DNA of 64,000 nucleotides from PVC group bacterium (GCA_945898015.1 CAMDGM010000001.1:99534-163533), one strand, 5' to 3'. Positions 1 to 8,672 are shown, numbered from the stretch's first letter. Translations and numbers: made by a program. Notes: a model not told the origin generated them from the sequence alone.

Positions 1-2
1 CC

Positions 3-734
3 CGGGCCAAGGCCATCGCCTGGGAAGCTTTCCGGAACTTCATCTTCACCGCCATCGAATCGATGCGGGGCGAACGGGTGGACGCCGCCTGGCTCCAGGC
101 GCAGGTAGACGATCGCGGCATGTTCCAGGTCATGCAGACGAGAACCGCCGCCGGAAACGGCGCAGTCGTGGCCCTTCCGCATATGGGTTCCTGGGAACTG
201 GCTGGCGCCGCATACCGGGTCATGCACATCCCGCTCTTCTCGATCGCAGCCAAACAAAAGAACCCTTACTTCAATGAGTATCTCAACCAGCAGCGGGCCC
301 GCTCGGGAATCGAAATCCTGGTACGGGGAGAAAACTCGCTCAAACTGGTCCTGCGGAACCTGAAGCAGGGAAAATGCTTCGCCATCCTGCCCGATGTACG
401 CATGCCCACTCCCGCCCTGGTTGTCCCTTTCCTGGGCGCCATGGCCAATGTGGGCGGGGGCATGGCCCTGTTCGCGCGGCAGGCCAATGTCCCGATCTAC
501 CCGACCGTTCTGACCCGGCAGGGCTGGTTCCGGCACACCTTCAACCTGCTCGACCCCATTTCCCCCGATTCAACGCTGTCTCGGGACGACGACATGCGCC
601 GCATGACACGCGACGTTTTCGCCCGCTTTGACCAAGCCATCCGGGATAATCCCGGCCAATGGTTCTGGTACAATAAACGCTGGATCCTGGACCCGGTGAA
701 TCCGGCTCCCGCAGCCTCAGAGCCGCCAATATAA
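3..734 (+). CDS. LpxL/HtrB-like lysophospholipid acyltransferase (5' end outside window)
   Basis: The gene runs in from the left edge; the frame is open from position 3 and 243 residues are visible. The family transfers an acyl chain onto lipid A precursors or similar lysophospholipids at the inner membrane. The family's catalytic H-x4-E block is visible as HMGSWE near residue 59, followed by a glycine-rich PFLGAMANVGGG stretch and the C-terminal QWFWYNKRWI block typical of LpxL-type enzymes. The membrane-anchor N-terminus is outside the window. Its last 18 bases overlap the convergent dehydrogenase gene (717-734), so no terminator fits between them. The acceptor lipid cannot be deduced; other acyltransferases of this superfamily act on mycobacterial-type or ornithine lipids. 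Confidence 0.85.
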   Translation, partial: RAKAIAWEAFRNFIFTAIESMRGERVDAAWLQAQVDDRGMFQVMQTRTAAGNGAVVALPHMGSWELAGAAYRVMHIPLFSIAAKQKNPYFNEYLNQQRARSGIEILVRGENSLKLVLRNLKQGKCFAILPDVRMPTPALVVPFLGAMANVGGGMALFARQANVPIYPTVLTRQGWFRHTFNLLDPISPDSTLSRDDDMRRMTRDVFARFDQAIRDNPGQWFWYNKRWILDPVNPAPAASEPPI

Positions 735-2000
735 AAAGCCGGGTGGCACCGCGCGTGGATCGAGCGCGGACTTGACATCCACCACCACCCCGCCGGCGCC
801 CAAGCCCGCCAGCAGAGCCTCTATCGGCTGCGCCAGGTAGGCCTTGTGCGGCACCGCGAGAACGATGGCGTCCAGATCCTTCCACGTGTCCCGATCCGTC
901 AGGCGGATTTTATACTCCCGCCAGGCTTCCTCCGCCTCCCCCAGCGGATCGTGCACCAGGCACTCTGCGCCAAACTCGTTCAACTCAGAAATAATATCCG
1001 GCACCCGGCTGTTCCTGAGGTCCCTCACGTTCTCCTTGAACGACAGGCCTAGGACGCCGATTCGCGCACCGCGAATGGCCCGCCCCTGCCGGGCCAGGAG
1101 CTTGAGCGTTTTCTGGGCAATCCACGTGCCCATGCTGTCATTGATGCGCCGGCCGGATAGAATCACCTGCGGGTGATACCCTAGCTCCTCGGCCTTCCAG
1201 GTCAGGTAGTAGGGGTCCACGCCAATGCAATGCCCTCCCACCAGACCCGGCCGGAACGGAAGGAAATTCCACTTTGTACCGGCCGCCGCCAGCACATCGG
1301 AGGTGGAGATCCCGATCCGGTCAAAGATCAGCGAAAGCTCGTTCATCAGCGCAATATTCAAGTCACGCTGCGTGTTCTCAATCACCTTCGCCGCCTCGGC
1401 CACCTTAATCGAGGGCGCGCGATGCAAACCCGCTTTCGCCACGGTGCCATAAACCGCCGCCACACGCGCCAGGGATGCCGGATCCTCCCCCGCCACCACC
1501 TTGATCACCCGGGCCAGCGAATGCTCCTGGTCGCCGGGATTGATCCGCTCCGGAGAATAGCCCAGCTTGAAATCCTGGCCTTGGGTCAGCCCTGAAACCC
1601 GCGCCAGAATGGGCCCGCAAAACTCCTCCGTAACCCCCGGATAAACCGTGGACTCGAACACGACGAGCCCACCGGGCCGGAGCACCTTGCCGACCAGTTC
1701 AGAGGCCGAACGCAACGGCGTCAAGTCAGGCTGCCTCGCCTTGTCCACGGGGGTGGGCACCGCCACAATGAAAAAGGTGCGGTCCTTCAAATCTTCCGGG
1801 TCTGAGGAAACCCGGAGCGTGGACGCTTTCAATTCATCCGCGCCGATTTCCCCGGCCGGATCCACGCCGCGCCGAAGCGCCTCCACCTTCCGCGCGTGGA
1901 TATCGAACCCTACGACATCCGGATACTCGCGCGCCAGGCCCAGCGCCAGCGGCAAACCCACATAGCCCAACCCCAACACCGCAATCCGCTCTTCGTTCAT
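717..2000 (-). CDS. UDP-sugar 6-dehydrogenase, TviB/WbpO type
   Basis: Likely oxidises a UDP-N-acetylhexosamine to the uronic acid with two NAD+, feeding surface polysaccharide synthesis. The 427 residues match the family length. The NAD-binding GLGYVG is at residues 10-15, the ESTVYPGVTEE segment at 116-126, and the catalytic cysteine lies in GGHCIGVDPYY (Cys258). The ENTQRDLNIALMNEL helix (208-222) is characteristic of the TviB/WbpO/VipA branch rather than UDP-glucose dehydrogenase, so UDP-GlcNAc or UDP-GalNAc is the likelier substrate (inference). The start overlaps the stop of the upstream exported SIS-like gene by 4 bases (ATGA), indicating translational coupling. No glycosyltransferases are adjacent within the window. 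Confidence 0.88.
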   Translation of the reverse strand: MNEERIAVLGLGYVGLPLALGLAREYPDVVGFDIHARKVEALRRGVDPAGEIGADELKASTLRVSSDPEDLKDRTFFIVAVPTPVDKARQPDLTPLRSASELVGKVLRPGGLVVFESTVYPGVTEEFCGPILARVSGLTQGQDFKLGYSPERINPGDQEHSLARVIKVVAGEDPASLARVAAVYGTVAKAGLHRAPSIKVAEAAKVIENTQRDLNIALMNELSLIFDRIGISTSDVLAAAGTKWNFLPFRPGLVGGHCIGVDPYYLTWKAEELGYHPQVILSGRRINDSMGTWIAQKTLKLLARQGRAIRGARIGVLGLSFKENVRDLRNSRVPDIISELNEFGAECLVHDPLGEAEEAWREYKIRLTDRDTWKDLDAIVLAVPHKAYLAQPIEALLAGLGAGGVVVDVKSALDPRAVPPGFLYWRL

Positions 2001-3289
2001 GGTTCCTCCGGCAATAATAGAAACGTCACTTCCGTGTCAATCGCCTCATACGCCACCGCCTGAATGATGCCCGACGGGGGAAACAGCCGGATCGGATACC
2101 CTTCAACCGCGACGCAAGCATCCCCAAAACTCCAGCCCAACGGTATATTGAGCAGGTTGTCCGACGCCGGCTGCCAGGCCGGGTCCGGATGCTCACCACA
2201 TAAATTGATGACCCTATTCTTCTTCTCGCGGAACAGGACCGGACCCTCGGGCTCAACGCCATGATACCCAAGCCGCAACACCAACGCCCCGTCCGGCGTG
2301 TTCGCCGCAAAAGACTGGCGCTGAGCTTCCAGAAAAAGATGCAGTTGTATCGCCTTCGCCCAATCCGCATCCTCGCGTTTGCCCACATACGCCTCCGGCA
2401 TGTGGCCAGCCCAAGCCACAATCGTGTGGCGACCGGCATTGCGTTCCGCCGCAATCAATCCGGCGGCCCGGACCAGGGCCTCTCCCTGTTCTACCCGCAA
2501 GCGGCGAACCATCCCCCGGATCGCCGCCACATACGCGCGAGCGAGAACACCCGGAGCCTGGGGCGACATGGTGAAATCATCATGGAACTGCTGCTTGCCC
2601 AGATACTTGTTTCCCCACTCTTTTCCGTCAGGATAACTATACGATTTCCACATGCACGGCGTTTTTCCCCGACGGGTCAGGGCTCCAACCGTTTCCGCCA
2701 TCAGCATCCACCCATGCAAGGCGTTCGCCACATGATTCAGATGACCGGCGCGCACCCCGCCGGGGAGGACAACCACCCGGTCCTCCTCCCCATACCCGGT
2801 ATCAAAAAAAACATCGCTTGCCCCCGCCACCGAAGCCAGTCCGGAATGAGAACGCGGACCAAACCCCACAATCCAGCAACCTCGGGCGGCTTCATTCGTC
2901 AGGAGCGCACGGTCACGATCCCAAGGAGGCGAGTCAAACCCGATAAAGGCCACATCATTCGATTTCTCGGAAGCCGGACGGTCCTTTCTCCAGACCCGAT
3001 CGAATCCCATGTTTACAAATCCGCCGGACCGCCCGTATATTTCGGGCCCCAGGCACTGGTTGTTCCACCAGGCTCCAAAAGCGCCGCCCTTCACATGACG
3101 CTCGGCGATAATTTCCGCCGCCGCCGTATATCGAGCGATATCCTTTTCTGCCGTCTCGCAAAGCTCCAGCACGGCATCCAGATAACGGGAAGAAAAGGCC
3201 AAAGCGGGCGGTGTCTCAGCTGCGAGGGCGGGAACGATGAAAGCTAAAGCCATCAACAGGACCGCTGGGCTTTGTCTTTTTAAATGCAT
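1997..3289 (-). CDS. exported SIS-like (phosphosugar-binding-like) protein
   Basis: A 430-residue protein with a clear signal peptide (MHLKRQSPAVLLMALAF..., cleavage near ALAAE), so it should act outside the cytoplasm. The mature part contains a glycine-rich segment (WIVGFGPRSHSGLA), a short-strand/turn DVFFDTGY segment, and ends with a SGIIQAVAYEAI helix, as in the sugar-isomerase-like COG4821/DUF2529 group; I infer a SIS-like fold, not a demonstrated activity. The start at 3289 is chosen because it gives the signal peptide; the longer upstream extension is a Cys/Gly/Arg-rich shadow of the kinase gene. It overlaps the xylulokinase stop by 10 bases and the dehydrogenase start by 4. Export is odd for SIS proteins, which normally bind phosphosugars in the cytoplasm. 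Confidence 0.7.
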   Translation of the reverse strand: MHLKRQSPAVLLMALAFIVPALAAETPPALAFSSRYLDAVLELCETAEKDIARYTAAAEIIAERHVKGGAFGAWWNNQCLGPEIYGRSGGFVNMGFDRVWRKDRPASEKSNDVAFIGFDSPPWDRDRALLTNEAARGCWIVGFGPRSHSGLASVAGASDVFFDTGYGEEDRVVVLPGGVRAGHLNHVANALHGWMLMAETVGALTRRGKTPCMWKSYSYPDGKEWGNKYLGKQQFHDDFTMSPQAPGVLARAYVAAIRGMVRRLRVEQGEALVRAAGLIAAERNAGRHTIVAWAGHMPEAYVGKREDADWAKAIQLHLFLEAQRQSFAANTPDGALVLRLGYHGVEPEGPVLFREKKNRVINLCGEHPDPAWQPASDNLLNIPLGWSFGDACVAVEGYPIRLFPPSGIIQAVAYEAIDTEVTFLLLPEEP

Positions 3290-4881
3290 GCCGTCACTCG
3301 CTTTTCCAACTCCGCATATTTCAACAGGCTTTGCGTATAAACCGCATGGGCAGCAGCATCCGGATCCGCGGCCTTCGTGGCGCCCGGAACCGCGGCCACC
3401 ACTTCCGCAAACGGAACAAACGCCTTTTTCTCGGCGCATCGCCAGCCATGACAGGCCCGATAGGCCGCGCCCAGGGCCGCCGAGTTCGGCACATCCCCGC
3501 GGAACACGGGAACGCCGAAGACGTCCGCCATGACTCGCAGGACGGCCGGATTCACCGAGGCCCCGCCCGTGGCCAGGATGGTGGCCGGCGCGATCCCGAC
3601 CGCACTCGCATGTAAACGCATAGAAAGGAACTGCCCCTCCAGCACGGCACGGGCTTCCACCTCCGGAGAAAACTCTGAAACCGGCTCGCCTTCAGGCCCA
3701 AAACGAAAGGTCCCGGCCTTCAGGATCGGCGGCGTAATCTCCGGCTCCCGGATGTAAAACCCGATCCGGCCCCCATTGCCCGGCGCTGTCCGCGCCACCA
3801 GAGCGCCAAACGCATTCCAATTTTCCGCCCGCACGGCCTGCCGCACCGCCTCGCGTGTCAACGAGCCGTTCTTATAGCAGATCAACGCCATGTATCCGGC
3901 CGGATCAATCGGATTGACAAACAGATGCCCCTCACGACCCGACGGCTTCGGATCTGATAAGGCGGCAAACAAGGTGTCGCTCGTGCCCAGGCTGATGGCA
4001 ATATCACCCGGACGCCGCAAAGCCAGGCCCGCCAGGCTGCACGGATTGTCGCCCGACGCCGTGATGACCGCACACTCCGGGGCAAACCCGTACCGCCGTC
4101 GGAATTGCGGCCCGATCCGACCTGCCACGACATGTGACGGAACCGGTTCCCCCAGCCGCTCTGCAAGGCCCGGCGCCGTCACCTTCAAAGCCCGCGAATC
4201 CCAAGCCTTCCGGCGAATGTCGAGCAAGTTCATGCCAGACCCATCGCTCAGGTCGATAGGAGCATAGTCGCCCATCAGCAAGGTGGCAATAAACGAACTG
4301 ACCAGGCTGATGCGCTCGGTGGCCTCATAGGCGGCTGCCTGCTCCCTCGCAATTTTAGCAATCTGGTTGCCGGTAAAACGCTCGTATGCCCGGGATCCTG
4401 TCACATTCGCCACCGCCTGCGCTCCCCCGAGCGCCGCCTCGCGGGCGCGGCATTCCGCCGTCGTGCTCGAGTCCATCCAGACCGGAGACTCTGTCACGGC
4501 GAAGACGGCCTCAAGTTGCTCCCGCAGGGTGCGATCCGGACGCAGCGCTTTCAACCGCTTCTGCGCCCCTTTTTTCCAGTAGACGCTTCCATGCTGCTGC
4601 CCGGAAGCCGAAATCGCCGCCACGGCCGCAAAGGGGAAACTCTCCCGTTGAAGACGTTCGAAAAGCAAGTCCATCGCCGTCACCCAGAGGATCGGCGGCG
4701 TCGTCACAGTCAACCCGTCCGCCCCGCGATGTACGCCGCCCTGGGTTCGGAAAGCGGGCAGATCCGCGTCAAAATTCACGCTGCTCTCGTGGACGATTTT
4801 CAGGGCGTCATCCACCGCCACTGCCTTCAGTCCCTGAGTGCTAGAATCCAGTCCCAAAAATAGTCGTGCTGCCTTCGCCAT
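3280..4881 (-). CDS. xylB: xylulokinase (FGGY carbohydrate kinase)
   Basis: Phosphorylates D-xylulose with ATP to xylulose 5-phosphate for the pentose phosphate pathway. The 533-residue length and motifs fit the longer, eukaryote-like XYLB branch of FGGY kinases: ATP-site FLGLDSSTQG at residues 8-17, ASGQQHGSVYW at 92-102, WMDSSTTAECR near 135, and the catalytic-aspartate block ASGDNPCSLAG followed by ISLGTSDTLF. A relaxed AAAAGG ribosome site lies about 10 bases upstream of the ATG. No xylose isomerase is visible. Instead the gene is coupled downstream to an exported SIS-like gene and a UDP-sugar dehydrogenase, so the substrate could be another ketose. Confidence 0.85.
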   Translation of the reverse strand: MAKAARLFLGLDSSTQGLKAVAVDDALKIVHESSVNFDADLPAFRTQGGVHRGADGLTVTTPPILWVTAMDLLFERLQRESFPFAAVAAISASGQQHGSVYWKKGAQKRLKALRPDRTLREQLEAVFAVTESPVWMDSSTTAECRAREAALGGAQAVANVTGSRAYERFTGNQIAKIAREQAAAYEATERISLVSSFIATLLMGDYAPIDLSDGSGMNLLDIRRKAWDSRALKVTAPGLAERLGEPVPSHVVAGRIGPQFRRRYGFAPECAVITASGDNPCSLAGLALRRPGDIAISLGTSDTLFAALSDPKPSGREGHLFVNPIDPAGYMALICYKNGSLTREAVRQAVRAENWNAFGALVARTAPGNGGRIGFYIREPEITPPILKAGTFRFGPEGEPVSEFSPEVEARAVLEGQFLSMRLHASAVGIAPATILATGGASVNPAVLRVMADVFGVPVFRGDVPNSAALGAAYRACHGWRCAEKKAFVPFAEVVAAVPGATKAADPDAAAHAVYTQSLLKYAELEKRVTACI

Positions 4882-4909
4882 AACTCACATGCCTTTTATT
4901 GCCCGGTTC

Positions 4910-6625
4910 TTACCGAATTTTCCACTCCTGCGCCCGGACACCCTTGGTCGAGGCAAAAACCCATTCCTGCCGGCCGGCCTTCAACACGGCCCGGGCCGGC
5001 TCCACCATCAGCGTGATCGACTCGTCCGGCTTTCGCGCAGCCCACAGATTCGCCAGAAGCAAGGCCTTTTCCAACCCGTCGCCCCGCCGGAAATTCCACA
5101 CCTCGTCCGGCTGGGCCAACCGGCCGGTGCCGTCGTAAATGGACTCTTCGAAAAGACCTTGCACCGTCTGGACCAGGCCCCCGTCGCACAGCTCGCGCGC
5201 CATCTCGACGGAAACCGGATTACGATCCAACGCCGCTTTCACAAACGGCGCCGCCTCCGTTCGATTCAGGTCCCGATACGCATAAAAGGCCATATCCACC
5301 ATGCGATTCCGGGAGCGAAGGCTGTCCATCTGTTCCAGCATCTCGTCGCGCCGCATGGCGCTGGTCAGGTCAAGGGGCACCGCATCCGTCTCAAACCGTT
5401 TTTCCTCCAGCACGGGAATCCGGGGCGAAACCCTGCAAAACCGGATCAAGGCCTCGATGGCCGCCTGGGCATTGAGGCAACCACAGGAGAATTGCCCCCG
5501 CAAGTCCTCGACATCGCGGGTATTGGACAGGTCGATTTCGCGACTGCGAGAAAACGCTTCCAGGTCGTTCAAGATGATCCGGTCGGGAATCGGCGAAGGA
5601 TGGAACAGCTCGCCATCCACCTCGGCCATCAGCTTGTCGCGGGTCTGGTCCGTGAAAAGAAAAGAACTGTCCTGCTCATAGGGAAATACCTTCTCGACCC
5701 CCACATAGCGGTCTGCCCCCCGGATGGTCCATCGAAGTTGGAAACACTTCTGGAACTCACGGGCGTGCCGGAGAAAATTACCCAGCAATTCAACGCCAAA
5801 CCCGGCGCGCAGGAACCCCGATAATTTTTCCCGGAAACGCTGGTAAACCGCCGGATCGATCGTCGCCCCCTCGAACAGCGTGTGAATATGGCCCGTCTGG
5901 TGGCACACGATCGTCACACGCTCATTTTCCAGGGCTCGCCGGGCCTGGGCCGACAGGGCTGTGCCGTTGAACCACATGGTCTTGGTCACGAGCCTCCGGT
6001 TATTGGTCAGCACGCCCTCATCCACATCGATGAAATTCTGGGAGTGCAGCGGCGTGGCCATCATGTAAATGTCGTTCAGCGGGATATCGGCCACCAGAAA
6101 CAACGACGAGGCATACAGGGCCGCCAAAGAAACGCATTCCCCCGCGCCCGTGCTGTAGCCGGGTTTGTGGCGAAAAGCGTCCATGGCTTCCACCGTCTCG
6201 GTCTTCCAGTAGGGAATGACATTCCCCTCGTACTTATCCAGGCCGAAATGAGCACGAATGTCGATGTCGAAATAATATTTATCCCCCTCGTACCCGAACA
6301 GCGCGTTCGATTGCCGCAGGGCCGCCTCGTCCAGGTTGCCGTGAAACCGCGCCAATTCCCGTTCCTTGGTAGTCAGGCCCCACGTGTCCAGGTCCAGGTT
6401 GAACGCGTAGTGGTCCATAATGTACTGCTTCAGGCGGGTAATCCGGCGATAGGGTTTCTTTTCCCTTCTGGAAAACCAAACATCCTCCCGCCACTTCCAA
6501 ATGCGCGGCGAGAGGATGTTGGCCAAAACCAGCGCGTACATGAGGTCCGGGAAAAGGAAAAGCTCCATGTCCGAAAGCGTCACAGCGCAGGACTTTTTCT
6601 CCAGACTCAAGGCATCGGTATTCAT
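4910..6625 (-). CDS. transglutaminase-like cysteine-protease-fold protein
   Basis: A 571-residue protein with no signal peptide. A transglutaminase-like core is suggested by AGECVSLAALYASSLF (Cys164 starting a helix), PLHSQNFIDVDEG (His194, Asp200/202) and a following MWFNGT strand, the Cys-His-Asp order of the superfamily. Flanks: an N-terminal 150 residues rich in aromatic and charged residues, and a C-terminal half (about 230-571) I cannot assign. In this superfamily such proteins can be proteases, amidases or non-catalytic binding proteins. There is no good ribosome site before the ATG at 6625; an internal start at Met20 is possible. It stands alone, upstream of xylB in the same direction with 28 bases between. 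Confidence 0.6.
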   Translation of the reverse strand: MNTDALSLEKKSCAVTLSDMELFLFPDLMYALVLANILSPRIWKWREDVWFSRREKKPYRRITRLKQYIMDHYAFNLDLDTWGLTTKERELARFHGNLDEAALRQSNALFGYEGDKYYFDIDIRAHFGLDKYEGNVIPYWKTETVEAMDAFRHKPGYSTGAGECVSLAALYASSLFLVADIPLNDIYMMATPLHSQNFIDVDEGVLTNNRRLVTKTMWFNGTALSAQARRALENERVTIVCHQTGHIHTLFEGATIDPAVYQRFREKLSGFLRAGFGVELLGNFLRHAREFQKCFQLRWTIRGADRYVGVEKVFPYEQDSSFLFTDQTRDKLMAEVDGELFHPSPIPDRIILNDLEAFSRSREIDLSNTRDVEDLRGQFSCGCLNAQAAIEALIRFCRVSPRIPVLEEKRFETDAVPLDLTSAMRRDEMLEQMDSLRSRNRMVDMAFYAYRDLNRTEAAPFVKAALDRNPVSVEMARELCDGGLVQTVQGLFEESIYDGTGRLAQPDEVWNFRRGDGLEKALLLANLWAARKPDESITLMVEPARAVLKAGRQEWVFASTKGVRAQEWKIR

Positions 6626-6646
6626 TTGTCAAATACTACCGCGTGC

Positions 6647-6666
6647 CCTCATTCGCCGCAATGAGG
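6647..6666. repeat. perfect 7-bp inverted repeat
   Basis: CCTCATT, six-base loop CGCCGC, AATGAGG. It lies between the DUF2490 gene and the transglutaminase-like gene. No T-run follows on either strand, so it does not look like an intrinsic terminator; an operator or 5'-leader hairpin of the transglutaminase-like gene (start 22 bases away) is possible. Confidence 0.4.
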
Positions 6667-6718
6667 AAAGCGCCCCGCGTCGAACGCCTTGGACTGTTTT
6701 CCCGAAACAACAAAGCCG

Positions 6719-7369
6719 CTAGAAGCTGAATCCGAGTTTCACGCCCAGGATGTTGGAATCGGTCCACACATTGCTCTTGAGCGTCGACCGGACCATGTAA
6801 TACAGCTCGGCCTTCAGCCAGGCGCGGGGCTCAAAGCCGAATCCGGCAGACGCGCGGTTTTCATTGAAAAGCTGCTCGTCGCCAGAATAGTACAATTCGT
6901 CATCCACGAAAGGTTTGAGCTTCCATTCCGTCAAGCCCTTGGCCAGCTGCAGGCGAAGCCGGTCGCGATACCGCCATTCGTCGGACGCCGCCTCCCGGAT
7001 CCGGTATTCAAACCGGCTCCGGTTGCTGAGCTGCAGCGGACCCGAGTCCCCCTTGAGGGTGACGGTGACCTTGGGCACCTGCTCGTCGAGCCAATCCCCG
7101 TTTTTCTTCTGGCGAATGATCTCGTAGCTGGCCCCGACATCCAGCCAAGACTGCGCTTTCCACGTCACCCCGGGCTCGGCGACTTCATAAAAATAATCGC
7201 TCATGCTGTCGCCCCACCGCGCACCGGTTTCGACACCCAGTCGGACGCTTGGCGCCACCTGAGCATCGGCCCCGAGCACCGTCCAGAGTTGCGAATCGCC
7301 CTCCCGATACGCCTGTGATTGCAAAACCCCCGCCAACACCGCCCCAATTACCATCAGACTTCTCTTCAT
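6719..7369 (-). CDS. DUF2490-type outer-membrane beta-barrel protein
   Basis: A 216-residue exported protein with a short signal peptide (MKRSLMVIGAVLAGVLQSQA). The mature part is built of alternating hydrophobic/polar strands ending in a phenylalanine (GVKLGFSF), the usual C-terminal signature of outer-membrane barrels, and contains the DUF2490-like run LQLSNRSRFEYRIR followed by YRDRLRLQLAKGL. Function of the family is unknown. A good ribosome site (AAAGGA) precedes the ATG by 7 bases. It is a single gene with its own predicted promoter upstream. Confidence 0.75.
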   Translation of the reverse strand: MKRSLMVIGAVLAGVLQSQAYREGDSQLWTVLGADAQVAPSVRLGVETGARWGDSMSDYFYEVAEPGVTWKAQSWLDVGASYEIIRQKKNGDWLDEQVPKVTVTLKGDSGPLQLSNRSRFEYRIREAASDEWRYRDRLRLQLAKGLTEWKLKPFVDDELYYSGDEQLFNENRASAGFGFEPRAWLKAELYYMVRSTLKSNVWTDSNILGVKLGFSF

Positions 7370-7456
7370 CGTGCATTCCTTTCTTCGTTCTAGAAGCGCC
7401 GCGCCCGAGGCAACGGTTCACCCAGCTTAATCAATACAATCCCTATCTGTTTAGTA

Positions 7457-7485
7457 GATATAGACTTTATTTGGCGAATTGGCAA
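7457..7485 (-). promoter_or_regulatory. predicted sigma-70-type promoter of the DUF2490 gene
   Basis: Read on the minus strand: TTGCCA (-35, 7480-7485, 5 of 6 consensus), 17-base spacer, TATATC (-10, 7457-7462, 4 of 6). The local sequence is unusually AT-rich for this window. The predicted start is about 80 bases before the ATG at 7369. Confidence 0.4.
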
Positions 7486-7561
7486 CATTTATTGCTGGCA
7501 TAACCGCCAAGACTCCATCATCGCCCACAAGACCGGACCGCCAATCTCAAGGCCCATCCCA

Positions 7562-8272
7562 TCAAGGCGCAATAATCGTCACAACAGCCCCATCCAGAAA
7601 CGCTTTGGCCGCGTATCCGACCGGAAGGCCATACGCTTGCGCCGCAAGTACGGGCGTCAACGGCGCCGGCTCCCCAATCGGAATGCCCCACCACTTGTTA
7701 AGAGGAACGGTCCCAATCACCACTCCAAAACTACTGCCCACCGAACGATATGAAACACTGATCTTTCCCGTGCCCGTGCTATACAGCAAGGTTAGAATAT
7801 ACCGGGCATACCCTCGGGGAATGACAAACGACCGGTAATTTGATCCAACCCCCTGCCCCTCCGCAACCACAGAAAGTCCAGTTGCTGTCCGGGCCAGGTA
7901 GACCAAGCAGCTTTTGGTTGGATTAAGAAAACGATCCCGAAACCCAAGCCCTATTTCTAGAAGATTCGATGGGCCCGTAGACAACAAGGACCCAGCATTC
8001 ACCACCGCCTCAAAAACAAGAACATCACCAGCCAATAAACGATAGCCATACTTACTGGTCCATTGCGCCATTCCTATCCCGCTCGGGCAGGAAAAACATA
8101 ACCGCCCGTTCTGCTCCAAAAAAAGACCATCATAAAACCGGCTTGCCTTCCAGACGGCAGTATTTCGCACGCCATCGTTAAAATCATCCTGCAACACGAC
8201 TTGGGCCACCTGCCCCCGAGCAACCTCCGCCACCAGAATGAACAACCCGACAATTCGTACCACACGATTCAT
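7562..8272 (-). CDS. exported protein of unknown function, possibly lectin-like
   Basis: 236 residues. The start at 8272 is fixed by a perfect GGAGG six bases upstream and gives a signal peptide (MNRVVRIVGLFILVAEVARG). After cleavage the protein starts VVLQDDFNDGVRNTAVWKA and continues as short beta strands with few charged helices. The opening DDFNDG...W and later GDVLVFEAVV and LEIGLGFRD resemble concanavalin-like (LamG / DUF1080-type) sugar-binding folds, but this is only a resemblance. Base composition is lower in GC than the flanking genes. No operon partner. Confidence 0.6.
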   Translation of the reverse strand: MNRVVRIVGLFILVAEVARGQVAQVVLQDDFNDGVRNTAVWKASRFYDGLFLEQNGRLCFSCPSGIGMAQWTSKYGYRLLAGDVLVFEAVVNAGSLLSTGPSNLLEIGLGFRDRFLNPTKSCLVYLARTATGLSVVAEGQGVGSNYRSFVIPRGYARYILTLLYSTGTGKISVSYRSVGSSFGVVIGTVPLNKWWGIPIGEPAPLTPVLAAQAYGLPVGYAAKAFLDGAVVTIIAP

Positions 8273-8359
8273 AAGTCCTCCGGAATATACAAGGCCTTCT
8301 CTTATATTCAATCCCCGACATTATTTATTATGGCCAACGCCCCGTTTGTTGTCAACCGT

Positions 8360-8383
8360 GTCATCCAACGGGTCATCCAACGG
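8360..8383. repeat. 12-bp tandem duplication upstream of the 73-residue protein gene
   Basis: Two perfect head-to-tail copies of GTCATCCAACGG (8360-8371 and 8372-8383), preceded by a degenerate third copy (GTCAACCG at 8351). They sit just upstream of the predicted -35 at 8393, a position suited to a regulator binding two adjacent sites, though a neutral replication-slippage duplication is equally possible. Confidence 0.5.
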
Positions 8384-8392
8384 GTTCCAGCC

Positions 8393-8421
8393 TTGTATTC
8401 GCGTCCCTTTCAACGCATAAT
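8393..8421 (+). promoter_or_regulatory. predicted promoter of the 73-residue protein gene
   Basis: TTGTAT (-35, 8393-8398, weak), 17-base spacer, CATAAT (-10, 8416-8421, 5 of 6). The predicted transcript starts near 8428, about 23 bases before the ATG at 8451. Confidence 0.35.
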
Positions 8422-8450
8422 GTGCGCCACATTACCGGGAGGTATTAATT

Positions 8451-8672
8451 ATGGGAAAGCTGAATATCGAACTCTGCCCCGAAACTGGAATATGCTCCAT
8501 TATGAAAGGCGATGGCACCAAAATTGACCTGATGCCCGACGAGGTGGGCGATATGAGAAAAAACCTGACCGACCCCAAGGCCATCAAGCGCGCGCTCGAG
8601 GAAGTGGACCCCGCCTTTGCCAGGTCTCTGGACGATCAGGAAATCAATCAATTATCCAAAGATCTGAAATAA
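8451..8672 (+). CDS. small protein of unknown function with CPETGIC motif
   Basis: 73 residues, soluble, acidic, no membrane segment. A strong GGGAGG ribosome site lies 9 bases before the ATG, and a promoter-like sequence precedes it, which is why I regard it as real despite its size. The N-terminal half forms a probable beta hairpin with ELCPETGICSIMKGDG (two cysteines seven residues apart), then a DEVGDMR turn and a C-terminal helix-rich part (KAIKRALEEVDP, EINQLSKDLK). I do not recognise the family. It converges on the last gene of the Tad operon (46 bases apart). Confidence 0.65.
   Translation: MGKLNIELCPETGICSIMKGDGTKIDLMPDEVGDMRKNLTDPKAIKRALEEVDPAFARSLDDQEINQLSKDLK

Noticed and set aside
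3290..3439. 50-residue Cys/Gly-rich N-terminal extension of the exported SIS-like protein
   Set aside because: It lies inside the kinase gene; the ATG at 3289 starts a proper signal peptide.
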